NCBI GenBank assembly: GCA_036924085.1 | Contig: JAVGWX010000025.1 | Location: 24,384,752 to 24,448,751, forward strand | Reading direction: 5' to 3' | Length of the DNA: 64,000 bases | Source: Ariolimax columbianus | Taxonomy: Eukaryota > Mollusca > Gastropoda > Stylommatophora > Arionidae | Part shown: positions 32,743-43,649 of the stretch, in pieces | Layout of the letters: every line of letters starts with the position of its first letter | Numbering within the stretch: the first letter of the stretch is position 1 | Program-made: the position numbers and the translations under genes | Notes under the pieces: generated by a model | Databases searched by the model: none | What the model was told of the DNA's origin: nothing | What the model saw: the letters and a program-made list of their open reading frames with translations, nothing else

Positions 32743-33780
32743 GTGTTATAAGTAGCGAATTGTGATAGAATTTCTTGTTGCAGAGAAGAAAATGGTTGTG
32801 AACATTCACAAGCGTCTATGTGATGTGTACGGAAGTTTTGTAGTCGACAGGAGTACAGTTAGTCGTTGGGTTCAGAGAATCAAAGAATCAGGAAGTGTAG
32901 ATACGGAGCTGCTTGATCGGCCACACAGTGGACGTCCTGTCACAGACACCAACGCAGAAATGTTGAAATAAGCTGAGAGCATTATTCTTACTGATAGACG
33001 AATCACTACTCAACAACTGACCTTACAGCTGTTAATCAGCATTGGTAGTGCAAATGCAGTTAAAAAAGCTCTCAGACTTTCTACGGTTTGCGCAAAATGG
33101 GTTCCTCAAAGTCTCACAAATGACCACGATTGCAAAGAAAAATAATTTCTTCTGAATATTTGGAGCGTTTAATGCCGACGGAGAGGAACTTTTTGGCTAA
33201 TGTTGTTACAGGTGACGAAACCGGGACACATCATTTTGAACATAAGACAAAAAGACAGTATATGGAGTGGCAATCGTCCGCAATAACCACAAAGAAAAAA
33301 AAATTCAAGACAACTCCTTCAGCTGGAAAGCTCATGAGCACTGTCTTTTGGGACACTGAAGGTGGGATTCTTGTGGATGTGATGCCAAGAGGGGAGACAT
33401 TCAATTCGCAAACTTCCATTAAGACATTGAAAAAAACTCAATCCACAGAGTTCGGCCACACAAAAATCTCCAGCAGACATGCCTCTCCTTCACGACAATA
33501 TGCACCCTCACACAAGTCTGTCAACACAGGAAGCAATTACCAAATTGGGTTGGACTGTACAACCCCATCTACCCTATAATCCCGATTTGGCACCCTGTGA
33601 TTTTCATCTATTTGGTCCACTCAAAGATTTACTCTGTGGGACACGGTTTGAAGATGATGGCGAAGTGATTCAACAGCCAATGAATGGCTACATGATCAAG
33701 ACAAAATCTGGTACGGGCTAGGAATACATGCACTTGTTTCAGGCTGCTATAAAGCCGTGATGGGGTTATGTTGAATAATA
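32743..33780 (+). pseudogene. Mariner transposase pseudogene (D,D34D type)
   Basis: The N-terminal part has the helix-turn-helix stretch VVDRSTVSRWVQRIKESGSV and the linker RPHSGRPVTD. The catalytic domain retains the first Asp in VTGDETGTHHFE (the usual Trp after T is Gly), the second in LLHDNMHPHTS and the third, 34 residues later, in YNPDLAPCDFHLFGPLKD. So all three acidic residues of the mariner triad are still encoded, but in different frames: stops and frameshifts occur near 32,970, 33,150, 33,420 and 33,720. In the family the protein cuts and pastes the element at TA sites in the nucleus. It is now inactive. Confidence 0.88.
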
Positions 33781-33984
33781 CAGAGGTTTTCATGACATAT
33801 GACAGTTTTCATGACAGTTTGTAGAAAGTTCATGCCTTTTGAATAAACAGCTCCTGACAAAAACTAAATGGTGCATTACTTTCTGAGCACCCCTCGCATT
33901 ACTGGACGACCCGTTTCTTAGAGGCAGTTATGCCGATATTGGTCCCAACTTTGTTTTCATTGTCTTCTATTGTGTGGACCAGTT

Positions 33985-34815
33985 AGTGATAACTTCCCCT
34001 CTGTAGCATCATGGATGTTTATGTGAGTTCGGGTGAGTCGGACCAGCTCGAAGGTGGTCTTCCCTGTGGTCCATTTTACGTCTTGTGGGTATACCAGACT
34101 GCTGTCGCTGTGCTCCAACAGTCATCATTTCTTTGAAGCAGGTGAGCAGCTCAGTGATGCCTGCGTGGATAACTGCATCCTTCACCAATAGCATTTGCAG
34201 TACGTCGGTGTTGTGAAGACGTTTCAAACGTTGGTTGTGGAGAGTGAGGCAACCATACATCTCTCGAAGGAGGTTTGGGTCACTCTTGAGTTTGAATGCC
34301 ATTTATTTTGCAAGTAACCATGTTTCTGCAGCAGAACACATTTCAGTGAGAACAGTAGAGTTGAATGGGGAAGACAGCAGACTATGGTCGTTGGAATGGT
34401 GTAGTGCCGTCATAATGGGTGAGAAAGCCTGCACGACGACGTCTTGTTCTAGGTCGATCTGCATGTTTAATAGATATCACAGGTAGATGTACTCCTCCAA
34501 GTCCTCCAGATTCTCGCCACCAAGGATGATTGAGTCATTTGTAGCGAAACGGTTACGCATTAATTTTTTCTTAGAGGTGTTCATCTCGAGGACTGCTTTT
34601 CTCCCTACTTTGTGAAGTACAAATACCATCTGGTTGACGTCTTTGGCTGCTTCTGTGATGAGCACTATGTCATCTGCAAAACAGGGGTGGTTAAGTTGCA
34701 TATCATTGATGTTGGTGCCAAAGGGGGGTCCAGTCGCATTGACTCATGATGGATTCCAGGCACGCAGAAAAGATACTTTGGGAAATAGGATACCCCTGGA
34801 CGGATATTATTACTG
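33985..34815 (-). mobile_element. LINE RT fragment, minus strand
   Basis: From 34,790 down the minus strand reads QGYPISQSIFSACLESIM (RT G-D-P-I-S-P-x-L-F motif), then LNHPCFADDIVLITEAAKD (catalytic FADD, about 34,680), AVLEMNTSKKKLM, LEDLEEYIYL, and after a break AAETWLLAK and post-RT helices to about 34,010. The order is that of a non-LTR RT palm, thumb and connector. Stops occur near 34,480 and 34,310. No endonuclease or 3' tail was found. Confidence 0.8.
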
Positions 34816-34825
34816 ATCTTTATTT

Positions 34826-34880
34826 ACACACACATATATATATATATTTATATATATACACAAATATATATATTTTTTAG
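34826..34880. repeat. (TA)n microsatellite
   Basis: Alternating TA with CA interruptions. Confidence 0.9.
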
Positions 34881-35221
34881 ATGCTTTCTTGCACATAAAA
34901 TATTGCTTCTCTCCTTTCGCTGTTCTCCAGATACCTCATTGTTTACTTTACTTCTTGTGTATTATTCTGCACTGTATATTTTTTCAATATTTTTAAAATC
35001 GGCTGATTGTTCTAATGTTTGAGCATTCAGTTGCATAAAGATGTTTAGGTAGTGTTACAAAGACTAATATAATCGGGGCATGTGAAAAGTCAAGCAAGAA
35101 GAAATTTGAAACAACAATATAGCTTGTGAGGGATGGTAAAGTGACTAGCCTAGATAGTATTTCAGAAGAAACAATCAAAACCAACATCAACACTTCAACA
35201 GATATATTCAAATGTAGAGCT
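34881..35221. other. Unassigned AT-rich sequence
   Basis: No motif recognised. It leads into the 25-bp array through a short open stretch (SLDSISEETIKTNINTSTD) of unknown meaning. Confidence 0.35.
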
Positions 35222-35405
35222 GTGGGGAAGGACTGGGCAGATATCAGTGGGGAAGGACCAGACAGATATCAGTGGGGAAGGACCAGACAGATATCAGTGG
35301 GGAAGGACCAGACAGATATCAGCGGGGAAGGACTAGACAGATATCAGCGGGGAAGGACCAGATAGATATCAGTGGGGAAGGACCCGGCAGATATCAGTGG
35401 GAAAT
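35222..35405 (+). repeat. 25-bp minisatellite (7 units)
   Basis: Units consist of GATATCAGTGGGGAAGGACC followed by AGACA, most with an EcoRV site. The array abuts the LINE C-terminal fragment that starts about 20 bases further on. Confidence 0.92.
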
Positions 35406-35419
35406 GACGTGAAGAGAAT

Positions 35420-35590
35420 CGCTAAATAGGAAATTTACCAAGGACACCGACTGATAGCATTACAAAACAGTTTCTTTTCTGGAATCCGCAGGCAAGCAAC
35501 ATAGAAGTAGACCAAGACACACATGGAAAATCGAGGCTACGACAAATAAAGGAAACAGGGAGGATGGACTGAGTTAGTACAGGAGAACTT
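35420..35590 (+). mobile_element. LINE C-terminal fragment
   Basis: One frame reads IGNLPRTPTDSITKQFLFW, then NPQASNIEVDQDTHGKSRL. This corresponds to the post-RT W-x-G-H-V-x-R ... D-S-I-x-x-Q-x-L-x-W-x-P-Q-G-K-R-x-R-G-R-P-x-x-T-W-R-R region of several LINE clades, with the basic residues eroded. The frame has one stop. It follows directly on the 25-bp array. Confidence 0.6.
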
Positions 35591-36084
35591 GATGTGTATT
35601 TGTTAAAGACATATGTACGGAAGGAATCTGAAAGGCTTTGATTGATTGATCTTATATATCCTGTGTCATGGATTTCATTACACATTTCCGTGCTATATGT
35701 ACCAAAATTCTCCAGTCTCAATAATATCTATTGTCATGTCTGTGGCCTTTGCTTAGACTTTCTTAATAATGTATTTTACCTTCACAACTTGTGATCAACG
35801 AATGCATGGGCCATCATTAGTGTATGGTGAAAGTGTGTTGCTACTTCAGAACAAAGAGTTCACTTACACAGGTTTACAGCGACTGACTCCATTCACTGGG
35901 TCCAAGAGAGAAAACGTCAGTTTCCCACACCGTTAACAACACAAGTGGGCAGGAAAAGTAAGTAAAATAAGCACACATCAAATGTAAATGTAGAAACCAT
36001 ATGTCAAACAATTTTCTAAACAACAAAATACTGTGTACCCTGCAGTAACCTGAAATGCATTTATACTGACAAAACAGAAGTCTG
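35591..36084. other. Unassigned sequence
   Basis: No gene or repeat recognised. Confidence 0.4.
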
Positions 36085-36670
36085 TGAACAAGGAAGTAAG
36101 GAAGTGATTGCCAAATGGTTAGACCTAGATTGGAGTACTGAGTACAGGTGTGGAGTCCTTAGCACAGAGGAGATATAAACATGCTGGAAAGGATACAAAG
36201 ATGAGCGACAAAACTAATAGTGGGATTCCAAAATTACAGTTATGAGGAAAGACTCAGAAAAACCAGCTTACAGTGTCTAGAAAAGAGAAGAATTTGAGGT
36301 GACTATCTTATAAACCTGTATTTAAATATAGTCTAAATTTAACCTTTCCTGAATTAAATCACAGGAAAGGTTAATTTAGACTATAACAAGTTTTTCAAAA
36401 TACAACCACCAATGAGAACAAGAGGACACAAATACAAATTAACTAAAGAAAGATCCAGATTGGAAATATTTTTTTTTAGTCAGAGAGCGGTGAATTCTTT
36501 GAATGCATTGCCCCAGAAGGTAGTGGAGGCAGGGACAGGCAGATAATGCATTAAAGAATAGATTGGATGTGCATAGCTTTTAGAGCAGGGCAATGCAAAT
36601 GTAATTGGTTGTATACAGACTGATGAGTCTTCTAAACCAGTATAAAAATGTTGAGTTAAGTTTAGCTAAG
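36085..36670 (+). mobile_element. CR1-like LINE 3' end with fold-back rearrangement
   Basis: A third copy of the CR1-like family, matching 19.8-20.36 kb nearly base for base: ATGCTGGAAAGGATACAAAG, GTGGGATTCCAAAATTACAG, TGATGAGTCTTCTAAACCAG and the TTAAGTTTAGCTAAG tail. Translation is broken by many indels. At about 36,301-36,384 the copy contains an inverted duplicate of its own adjacent sequence (a near-palindrome). Confidence 0.85.
36328..36384. repeat. Near-perfect inverted repeat, 23-24 bp arms, 10-nt loop
   Basis: Arms 36,328-36,351 and 36,362-36,384 are complementary except for one extra T in the left arm. It occurs within the CR1-like fragment; the sister copy at 20.0-20.06 kb has only the right arm. 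Confidence 0.9.
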
Positions 36671-37275
36671 TTACTGTCATAAACTTGTTATTTGCTGATG
36701 CTGCAATTGTCACTCAGCATGAACTCCAGAGATTGATAGATCGCTTTGCCCAGGCGTGCAACGATTTCGACCTCACAATACGCCTGAATAAAACAACTGT
36801 AGTGGGACAAGACATAGATACTACCCCAACCATTATTATCGATAACTGGTAACTGGGGTCTCTAATCAATGATAAGCTCTCCCTAGACCCAGAATTGGGC
36901 AAACGCATTGGCAGAGCTGCTATTATATTTTCTTATCTCACAACATGTGTCTGGAAAAATCCCAAACTTACAGCCAAGGACCATGTCTACAATGCCTGTG
37001 TCGTCAGTACGCTTCTATATGGCAATGAAACGTGGAAAGCATTTGCCAAACAAGAGCATAGGCTCAACACCTTTCACCTATGGCGCATGAGATCCATCAT
37101 GGAAAGACGGTGGCAAATGCAGAAATGCAATCTTGCACCGGTCTTAAAAGTATGTACACCCTCCTTCAACAATGTAGACTGCGATGGCTTGATCACGTTC
37201 GTCGCATGGAACATGGTCGCATCTCCAAAGATATTCTCTATGGACAGCTAGCGTGTGATAAAAGAACAGCTGGAT
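36671..37275 (+). mobile_element. LINE RT palm to post-RT fragment
   Basis: NLLFADAAIVTQHELQRL (about 36,690; the FADD box has become FADA), FAQACNDFDLTIRLNKTTVV, IGRAAIIFSYLT, STLLYGNETWKAFAKQEHRL, and in a second frame SMYTLLQQCRLRWLDHVRRM with GRISKDILYGQLACDKRTAG. The order is that of the LINE thumb and connector. A deletion removes part of the region before 36,850. The same broad family as 20.4-22.9 kb is likely, but the copy is shorter and more decayed. Confidence 0.8.
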
Positions 37276-38635
37276 TGAGTGACTTAAACTGTTTTCCAAA
37301 ACCTGAGTCAACAAATAGTTATGGTAGCCTCTTTTCAGTCATGTTTGACTATAGATTGATGCAACCTAGAAGTAGCAACTCTCTACTGAGTTTTTGATTT
37401 TCCTTTTAGCATTGTCTCTTCATTTCCCCGTATTGCATGAGCTTATTTTCATCCAGATGGCTATTCAGGTTGCATCTCCATTTGGATTGGTCTGCAGCTA
37501 TGTCTTCTCAAGATGTCAGATCCATATCCAGATCCTTTATGTTCCACTTACATGCGTCTTTGAACCACAGCTGTGGTCAGCAATAACTTGTTATGTTTGA
37601 GTTTCTTTGGAAATATAATGACGTCAGTATTGAAGATCTACGAGCATCAGTAGGAAAATTCCTACAGCAAAGGAATAGTGCTGAATCTGTTTGACCAATA
37701 CATTCCTTCAACTTGAAACTTAATTGTAAGCCAGCAAATTACTTCAGGAAATACTCCAACTGTTAGTTTCTGGTATGTTTCCAAATATTACTGTTACTTT
37801 GAAGATTTGTTCTAAGCTTGCCCACATCAGTAGCACTCATTCAATGTGCTGAAACAGGTCAAGAATTACTACAGCACAACTAAGGGAGAAAAACATTTCA
37901 ATGGATTTGCTATGCTTAACATCAACTATGAAACTGCAAGAAAATTATATTTTTCATTGAATATTGAATTTGTACCCAAAAAAAACCTAGAAAAATCACA
38001 TGTTAAATTTTAAACAATGAGAATGTTTAACAATGTCCCCTTTCTGTGTCACAATCGCTATTGTAAACATAAAAAATATACTGCTTAGTTTCTGTATCAT
38101 TGTTTTCGCACTTCTTTATTTTTTAAAATTAATGGAGTCGCCTACAAATGTTTATATCAGGTCGCTCTTGAGGGTCTGGTCATAGGCGACAGTGAAATTT
38201 GTGAGAATTGAGTAGTTACTAAAGGATGATCAGAGTGGAACAAAATTGCGATTCTTGCTAAAGACTGCATTTCACTATCCATTAAGGGAAGCTAGGAAGC
38301 ATTAATGATCCAGATGTGATTGCAGAGGTAAGATTTGATAACAGTCGAGAGTGGCAAGACGCGACGCCGCGAATAAGCAGAAAAACACACTTCTTTTCAT
38401 TTCTCTCAAGTAGGTGTTGATCACTAAGATGAGCTGCACCTACTGCCACACACTAAGTATCTCCCTTATGCTTCTTAGCACCCTCAATCTTGCCGCGACG
38501 AACACGCCTTTATCGTCTATGCCAGGACGACGAAAACTTTCTGCAAAAGGCCAATGGTCAACACAAGAGAAAACGTAAAAAGGCATTTTAATCAATCCTG
38601 AAAAAAAAGCACCAGGGATAGAAGTGATATTTTCA
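37276..38635. other. Unassigned AT-rich sequence
   Basis: About 1.4 kb without a recognisable gene, RNA or repeat. Confidence 0.4.
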
Positions 38636-38880
38636 ATCATGTTCCTTAAAAATAGCAGGTGAGAATTTACCAAATTTACTTTTAAAGCATGTTAATGATA
38701 TTTACAACCATGAAACATGGCCAAAGGAACACATAATTTCAATAATAAATCCTTAGCCAACAAAATTGAATGCAGTAGAATGCTTCCAATTCTGAACAAT
38801 AAGATCAATGTTTAGTGCCACAAGCATCTAAAATTCTAATAAACGCAATTAAGGAGAAAATCGATGGCAAGAAAGAGTAT
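38636..38880 (+). mobile_element. LINE RT start, duplicate of 39.0-39.2 kb
   Basis: Decodes, with stops, as LKHVNDIYNHETWPKEHIIS, then TKLNAVEC and TIRS-FSATSI-NSNKRN, the RT finger region of a LINE. The stretch at 39,030-39,230 is a diverged second copy of the same region that continues further. Either two insertions or a local duplication is possible. Confidence 0.6.
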
Positions 38881-38999
38881 TAAAGTATTAATAGATGTAA
38901 ATCAACAGTGACAAAATATAAAAGAGGCCGTAAAAGAGTAAAAAATTGTAAGGAATTTTCCTCAACAAAGTAATAGGGATAAACAAATTACCTATTCAG

Positions 39000-40160
39000 C
39001 TTCTCAAAACAGCGGGAGAAACTTTTACATTTTAAACATGTTATTGACATTTACAACAATCCATTGGCCAAATCATATGGCCAAAATATCACACAACTTC
39101 AATTATAATTCCTTTATCAAAAAAATCTAATCCAATATAATGTTGACAATTCCGAACAATAAGCTTAGTTAAACATTCATCTAATATTATATTTAAGTTA
39201 ATTAAGAAGAGAATTGATGGCAAGATTGGAGGATATGCAGAAAGATAAGTTTGGATTTCACAAGGCCAGAGGTACATTGCGGCTTCTCACAGAAAGAATG
39301 ATCGATCAAGGACGACCACTATCTATCTGCTTTAGTTACTATGAGAAAGCCTTTGGTCATCCCCTATAGCAAACTTTTTCAGATGTTGCAACAAAAGGTA
39401 TAGTGAGAAGTCATTAGGCTATTCCAGAATATGTATGAAAATCAAGAGGTGATTACTTCAAAGACTTATATAGCCAGTTTAAATAATACAGGTGACACAA
39501 CAGGATTGCTTGCTTGCTTTCACAGGGTCCCTATAAAGCATTGAAATGATGATATAAAATGTTGTTTTGAGTTATAATAGGGGTGTCAAAGTTAATGCCA
39601 TCCAATTTACCAATGATATAACGCAACAAATGCTGCTTGAAAAAAATTAACAGCAGAGCCAAAGTGTATTCCATGAAAATAAAACACACTGAGAACAATT
39701 ACAATGCATATCATAATAAACAAGCAAAATAGGCAAATGAATATAATTAGAGAAATGATCAAACAAGCACAGAAGCTACTTATCTGAGACAAACCATAAC
39801 TGAAGAGGCCAGTAACAAGAAAAAAAATTAGGACAAGGTCTGCAATCACAAAAAAGGTCTTCAGTAAAAAACTGAAATTGCTAACCTCAAAAGATATAAA
39901 AAGCTGAGAAAAAAAATAATCCTTACTCAATATGGTCAATCTCATTGTATAGCCCTGAGACATTAACACTGGTAAAGAAGGATGAAAAAGCTTGGTTTTG
40001 AAATGAATGCTTGGAATCAATAATACCATAGATGATACTTTGCTGTTGAAACCAACACTACAAATGCTTGGAATCAATAATATCATAGATGATACTTTGC
40101 TGTTGAAACCAACACTACAAATGCTTGGAATCAATAATATCATAGATGATATCATATTCC
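39000..40160 (+). mobile_element. LINE RT fragment with 57-bp triplication
   Basis: Readable landmarks are HVIDIYNN (about 39,040), KDKFGFHKARGTLRLLTERM and IDQGRPLSICFSYYEKAFGH (about 39,240-39,360, RT motif Q-x-G-F ... Y-E-K-A-F-D), YEN-like and QFTNDI (about 39,605-39,620, a decayed Y-A-D-D-T), and SISLYSPETLTLVKKDEKAW (about 39,945-39,995, the A-L-Y-G-S-E-T-W-T-L-x-K-x-D-E motif). Many frameshifts. The readable protein stops at the triplicated stretch. Confidence 0.75.
40006..40150 (+). repeat. 57-bp tandem triplication inside a LINE
   Basis: Two full units and a partial third, starting at about 40,006, 40,063 and 40,120, with the cores ATGCTTGGAATCAATAATAT and ACTTTGCTGTTGAAACCAAC. It begins at the point where the LINE connector should read A-F-E-M-W-C-W. 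A 24-bp inverted match to its core lies near 40,944-40,968. Confidence 0.92.
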
Positions 40161-42895
40161 TGTAAAAGGGCCAGAGTGTCAAGTAGGATCCTTCTTTCTA
40201 TTGAAATGCAGTAGCATGTGAAGAAGATGTTCAATACACTATACAGTAATACAGTTTGAGGAAGACATCTCAGACATCTGCAATTTGTAAAGTACAAATG
40301 CATCGGCATCAGGGAATGAGCTGACAGCAAGCAGCAACTCATAGCTGGCTGCTTACATCAGGGTCAGTTAACCATAGAAGAAGCAGACCTTATTCTGCCT
40401 GGAAACAGGCTGTATTTGTGTAGTCTGGCTAAGCGTAAAGAGGAAGCCAACCATTGCCAAAAGGCACAGATATCACAACCTCTCTGTAAACTACAACACA
40501 GCATTCTTTTCTGGAAGAAAGAGTAAGAAATTAATACATGTTATCAAATAAATGTAGAACGTGTTGACCAGTGTTGTAAAGAAATGCTGTTCTTTGCTTG
40601 TGGGGTGGGGTGGTGTCTGCCTTTTAGAAGTTAGTTACTGGTTAACAAAATGTATAGACAATGTTTTTAATCTATAACAAATGTAGACCATACAAGTAAC
40701 AATTGAATTACTATTGAATAAGCAAATTGTGAACACACGTGTAGATCTACACACTTAGTATTCACTTAGTGTGAAGGTAACAACTGAACAAGTTAACCTC
40801 GATCGATCAGTAACAAATAATTATGGCTTTTGAGAAATGGGGATGATGGATAATATTGACATTTTTTATGTCGCATCATCTATGAGAGATTTATTTCATC
40901 AGCAGTTTTCTCATTTTTAAGGTTGATTTCCATTCACATTTTGCAGTGTTGGTTTCAACAGCAAAGTCTGAATAGCATTTGGCATTTGGGATTACAGCAT
41001 TATTGGAGTACCTTTACAACTCCCACTGATTGCAGTTTTTAAACTAAAATGAACAATATTTCATATTTGATGCTGACTGCAGTTGCACTTGACTGTCATT
41101 ATGAAGGAATGGATATTTAAAAAAAATTTTTTTACTGAAATTCAAGTTTCAACCATTCATGCATTCAAATAACAATGATTGCAACAAATATTATACTAAT
41201 TTTTTAATATAGTCTACAACATAGATAGTCAGTTTCAGCCCAATCCCAACAAAATAACCTAATATACTTGACGTGTTACAACGATGGTGCATGCTACATA
41301 ATCACAATTACGTATCAATCATCAATGATCATACAATCATGACAGTTCACAGAGTTGTGTGCCTGTCTTACACACTCACAGGATCAGCAATTATGCCATT
41401 GTGATGTCAAAATCAAATATATGCTTCATTTTCAACAACATAAGCGTGGTAGATGAGTTTCCAGTACCTTTGTCTTTGTGTATTTACAATACAGATATGG
41501 TATAAACAGTTCAATCCACAAACAAAACTCACCATTCACTTGGTGAAGAAAGCAGGAGCAGAACATGGCCAACCACGACACAACTAGATAAATACGCAAC
41601 TGGAGGGATAAGGATTCAATCAACGCACAGGACTTTCGTCGCCAACTTTTCCTGTGAAATCTGCGAACCATTTTGGTATCCAGTTAGAAGTCACATCAGT
41701 GTAGTACTCGCTACCTAAAAAATGCACTTCTATCCACACATATCTTTGAGTCAAGTCCAGCAATAATCCATGAATGAACGACGCTGCAGCAGTTCAACCA
41801 ACAACTCCAGGTCTGCTAGACTAGACTAGCTGTGTAACAAACGTACGCCATGGTTGAAAATCTAGGCAGCGATTTGCAAACGAGATTAGAGGGTCAAGTT
41901 CCATATAAGGAACGAGTTCATTATAACAGGATACTTTGGGTTTGAAGTTTAGTAAGCCAACTTTCCACATTTTATATTAAATACCATCAAATGTATGCTT
42001 AATATAACTCCTTATTTGTTTTATATTAATGTTTCTATAACAATATAAGTCCATAAATACGCAGAATGGTCCAAAGTAAGTAGGAACTTGGAAAGAGCTG
42101 AGAGAATCTTTCAGTTAACGAACGCCTCTGATGTAACGTTCACTCCCGCAGCAGTCTCGCTAGACGGCGTCGCAAGCGAACGAACAATGAACAATGAACA
42201 TTTACTGCTTGGGGCCTTTGCAGTGGTGGTTTCTCTACCAATTTGAGGTTGCTCTACTTTCCTCTTATATTGTTCTTCACTAAGTGTTCTTCAATATCCT
42301 CACTCATCTTTTATTACGTTAGTTTCAGCCAAGTAATTGACTAGATTCATAAGAATCAGGCCAACTAGGCAGCTGCCTAGGGCTCACAGAAGGGCTCAGA
42401 GTGTCAGTGAGAGAAACCAGAATAATGAGTAGAAATATACGTGAAGAAAAAACACCACTTCATTACTGTTAACACTGACTATATTATCAAACGGTTGAGA
42501 ATTGACAGTAGAATACAAGCCAATAAAGACAATTCAAATATGAGAATGGAAATGTGCAGATTGTATATTATTTTTATTTTTCGGAAGTTCCAAAATGAAG
42601 AAAAAAAACAAAATTCACCCAATAGCTCAATGTTATTGAATATCATATTGATGAATATTATGTGATATATTTATGAAGTGGCAGAGGACACGGAGTAATC
42701 TCCATATTGGATACCCAGTCAATAGCTGCACTGAGGTCGGTGACTGTGCACAACCACAAATTAATGACTTTGAGAATGCATGGAAACCGACGGATAATCA
42801 TAATATATGTAGTTTTACAAATATATAAGGGACTATCGATTGATTGTCATGGCAATTTTTCATTCAGTAATTTTTTTTCTTTTAGATATCTGGTC
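40161..42895. other. Unassigned AT-rich sequence
   Basis: About 2.7 kb with no supported gene or RNA. Around 40,874-40,968 there are short inverted matches to the 57-bp triplication. The last 200 bases (42,690-42,895) may be 5' LINE sequence, since RT homology begins directly after. Confidence 0.4.
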
Positions 42896-43649
42896 AAACA
42901 TCATATTGGTTTGAAGTACAAATGAAAGAAAGGCAGGGATGTATCCTCTTCCCATACCTATTTAACATGTATGCAGAATGCATAGTAAGGAACGTTGGAG
43001 AGGATGAAAACATTTACAGTTACGCTTCCTTCACAAATGACGGGTACAAAATGTCAGAGCTTAGATACGCACACGATATTATGATATTTTCAAACAGTAC
43101 AGAGAGGTTAGAGCAGCTAATTGCAGCCGCAAGTAGATGCAGTGAAGATTAAAACCTCTTTGCAAACATAAATAAAACAAAGATAATGATAACCGACAAA
43201 ACAAGGTCAACATAAATAGAACAGGTCGCGAACTTAGAGGATCAATGATCTAGAATTGACAACAATGGTGTCTGCTCAAAGGAAATAAGAAGGAGATTGG
43301 CAATGCAGAGGCTCCACAATCTGAGAAAACTATGGCAGAATTTCTGCAAACTAACAAAAATGACAATTTTGATAATCTATGTTTTTTCCCCAAGTGACAG
43401 CCTACGGCTGTGAAACAATGACAGTTACCCAAACCTAAAGGATGAGAATAGTGTCCTTCGAATCGAAATGTTATAGAAAGGACATTGGAATACTGTGGAC
43501 CGAAAAAAAGAAGAATGTAGACACATGAATAGAGGTGAACTGGTTCATAAATTCCATCATGAACAGAAAATGTATATACTTTGACTACACCAAAAGACAC
43601 AACGGGCTTGAGAGAAGGCTAATGGAAGGCATGTGATCGGGTAAGAGAG
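42896..43649 (+). mobile_element. RTE-like LINE, founder of the 82-bp satellite
   Basis: The frame opens MKERQGCILFPYLFNMYAEC (RT motif G-V-R-Q-G-C-I-L-S-P-Y-L-F-N), then MSELRYAHDIMIFSN (YADD with Asp to His, about 43,066), ERLEQLIAAASRCSED, a stop, and FANINKTKIMITDKT. It continues through VCSKEIRRRLAMQRL, a decayed Y-G-C-E-T-W stretch (43,405), ILWTEKKKNVDT, INSIMNRKCIYFDYTKRHNG (43,550), LERRLMEGM and GKRVRPKR at 43,640-43,664. This is the RT palm through the basic R-G-R-P-x-R-R-W motif. From there the sequence becomes the first satellite monomer with no break. Stops and frameshifts are frequent. Confidence 0.85.

Larger units (their letters stand above)
29246..33895 (+). mobile_element. 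Mariner-family transposon split by a nested LINE
   Basis: The 26-bp ends are inverted relatives: GAGGG...TAATGCACC at 29,246-29,271 and its counterpart at 33,870-33,895 agree at 19 of 26 positions. Similarity continues inward (GTTTTT, TCAG). The transposase pseudogene (32,743-33,780) and the right end lie to the right of the inserted LINE; the left end lies to its left. The element is therefore about 1.3-1.4 kb of mariner plus about 3.2 kb of insertion. The right flank reads ACCCCTCGCATTA, so the expected TA duplication is not clean. Confidence 0.7.

Noticed and set aside
39607..40182. 191-codon hydrophobic minus-strand frame
   Set aside because: It is antisense to a decayed plus-strand LINE and its repeated SSMILLIPSICSVGFNSKV comes from the 57-bp triplication. 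AT-rich antisense gives hydrophobic residues by composition.
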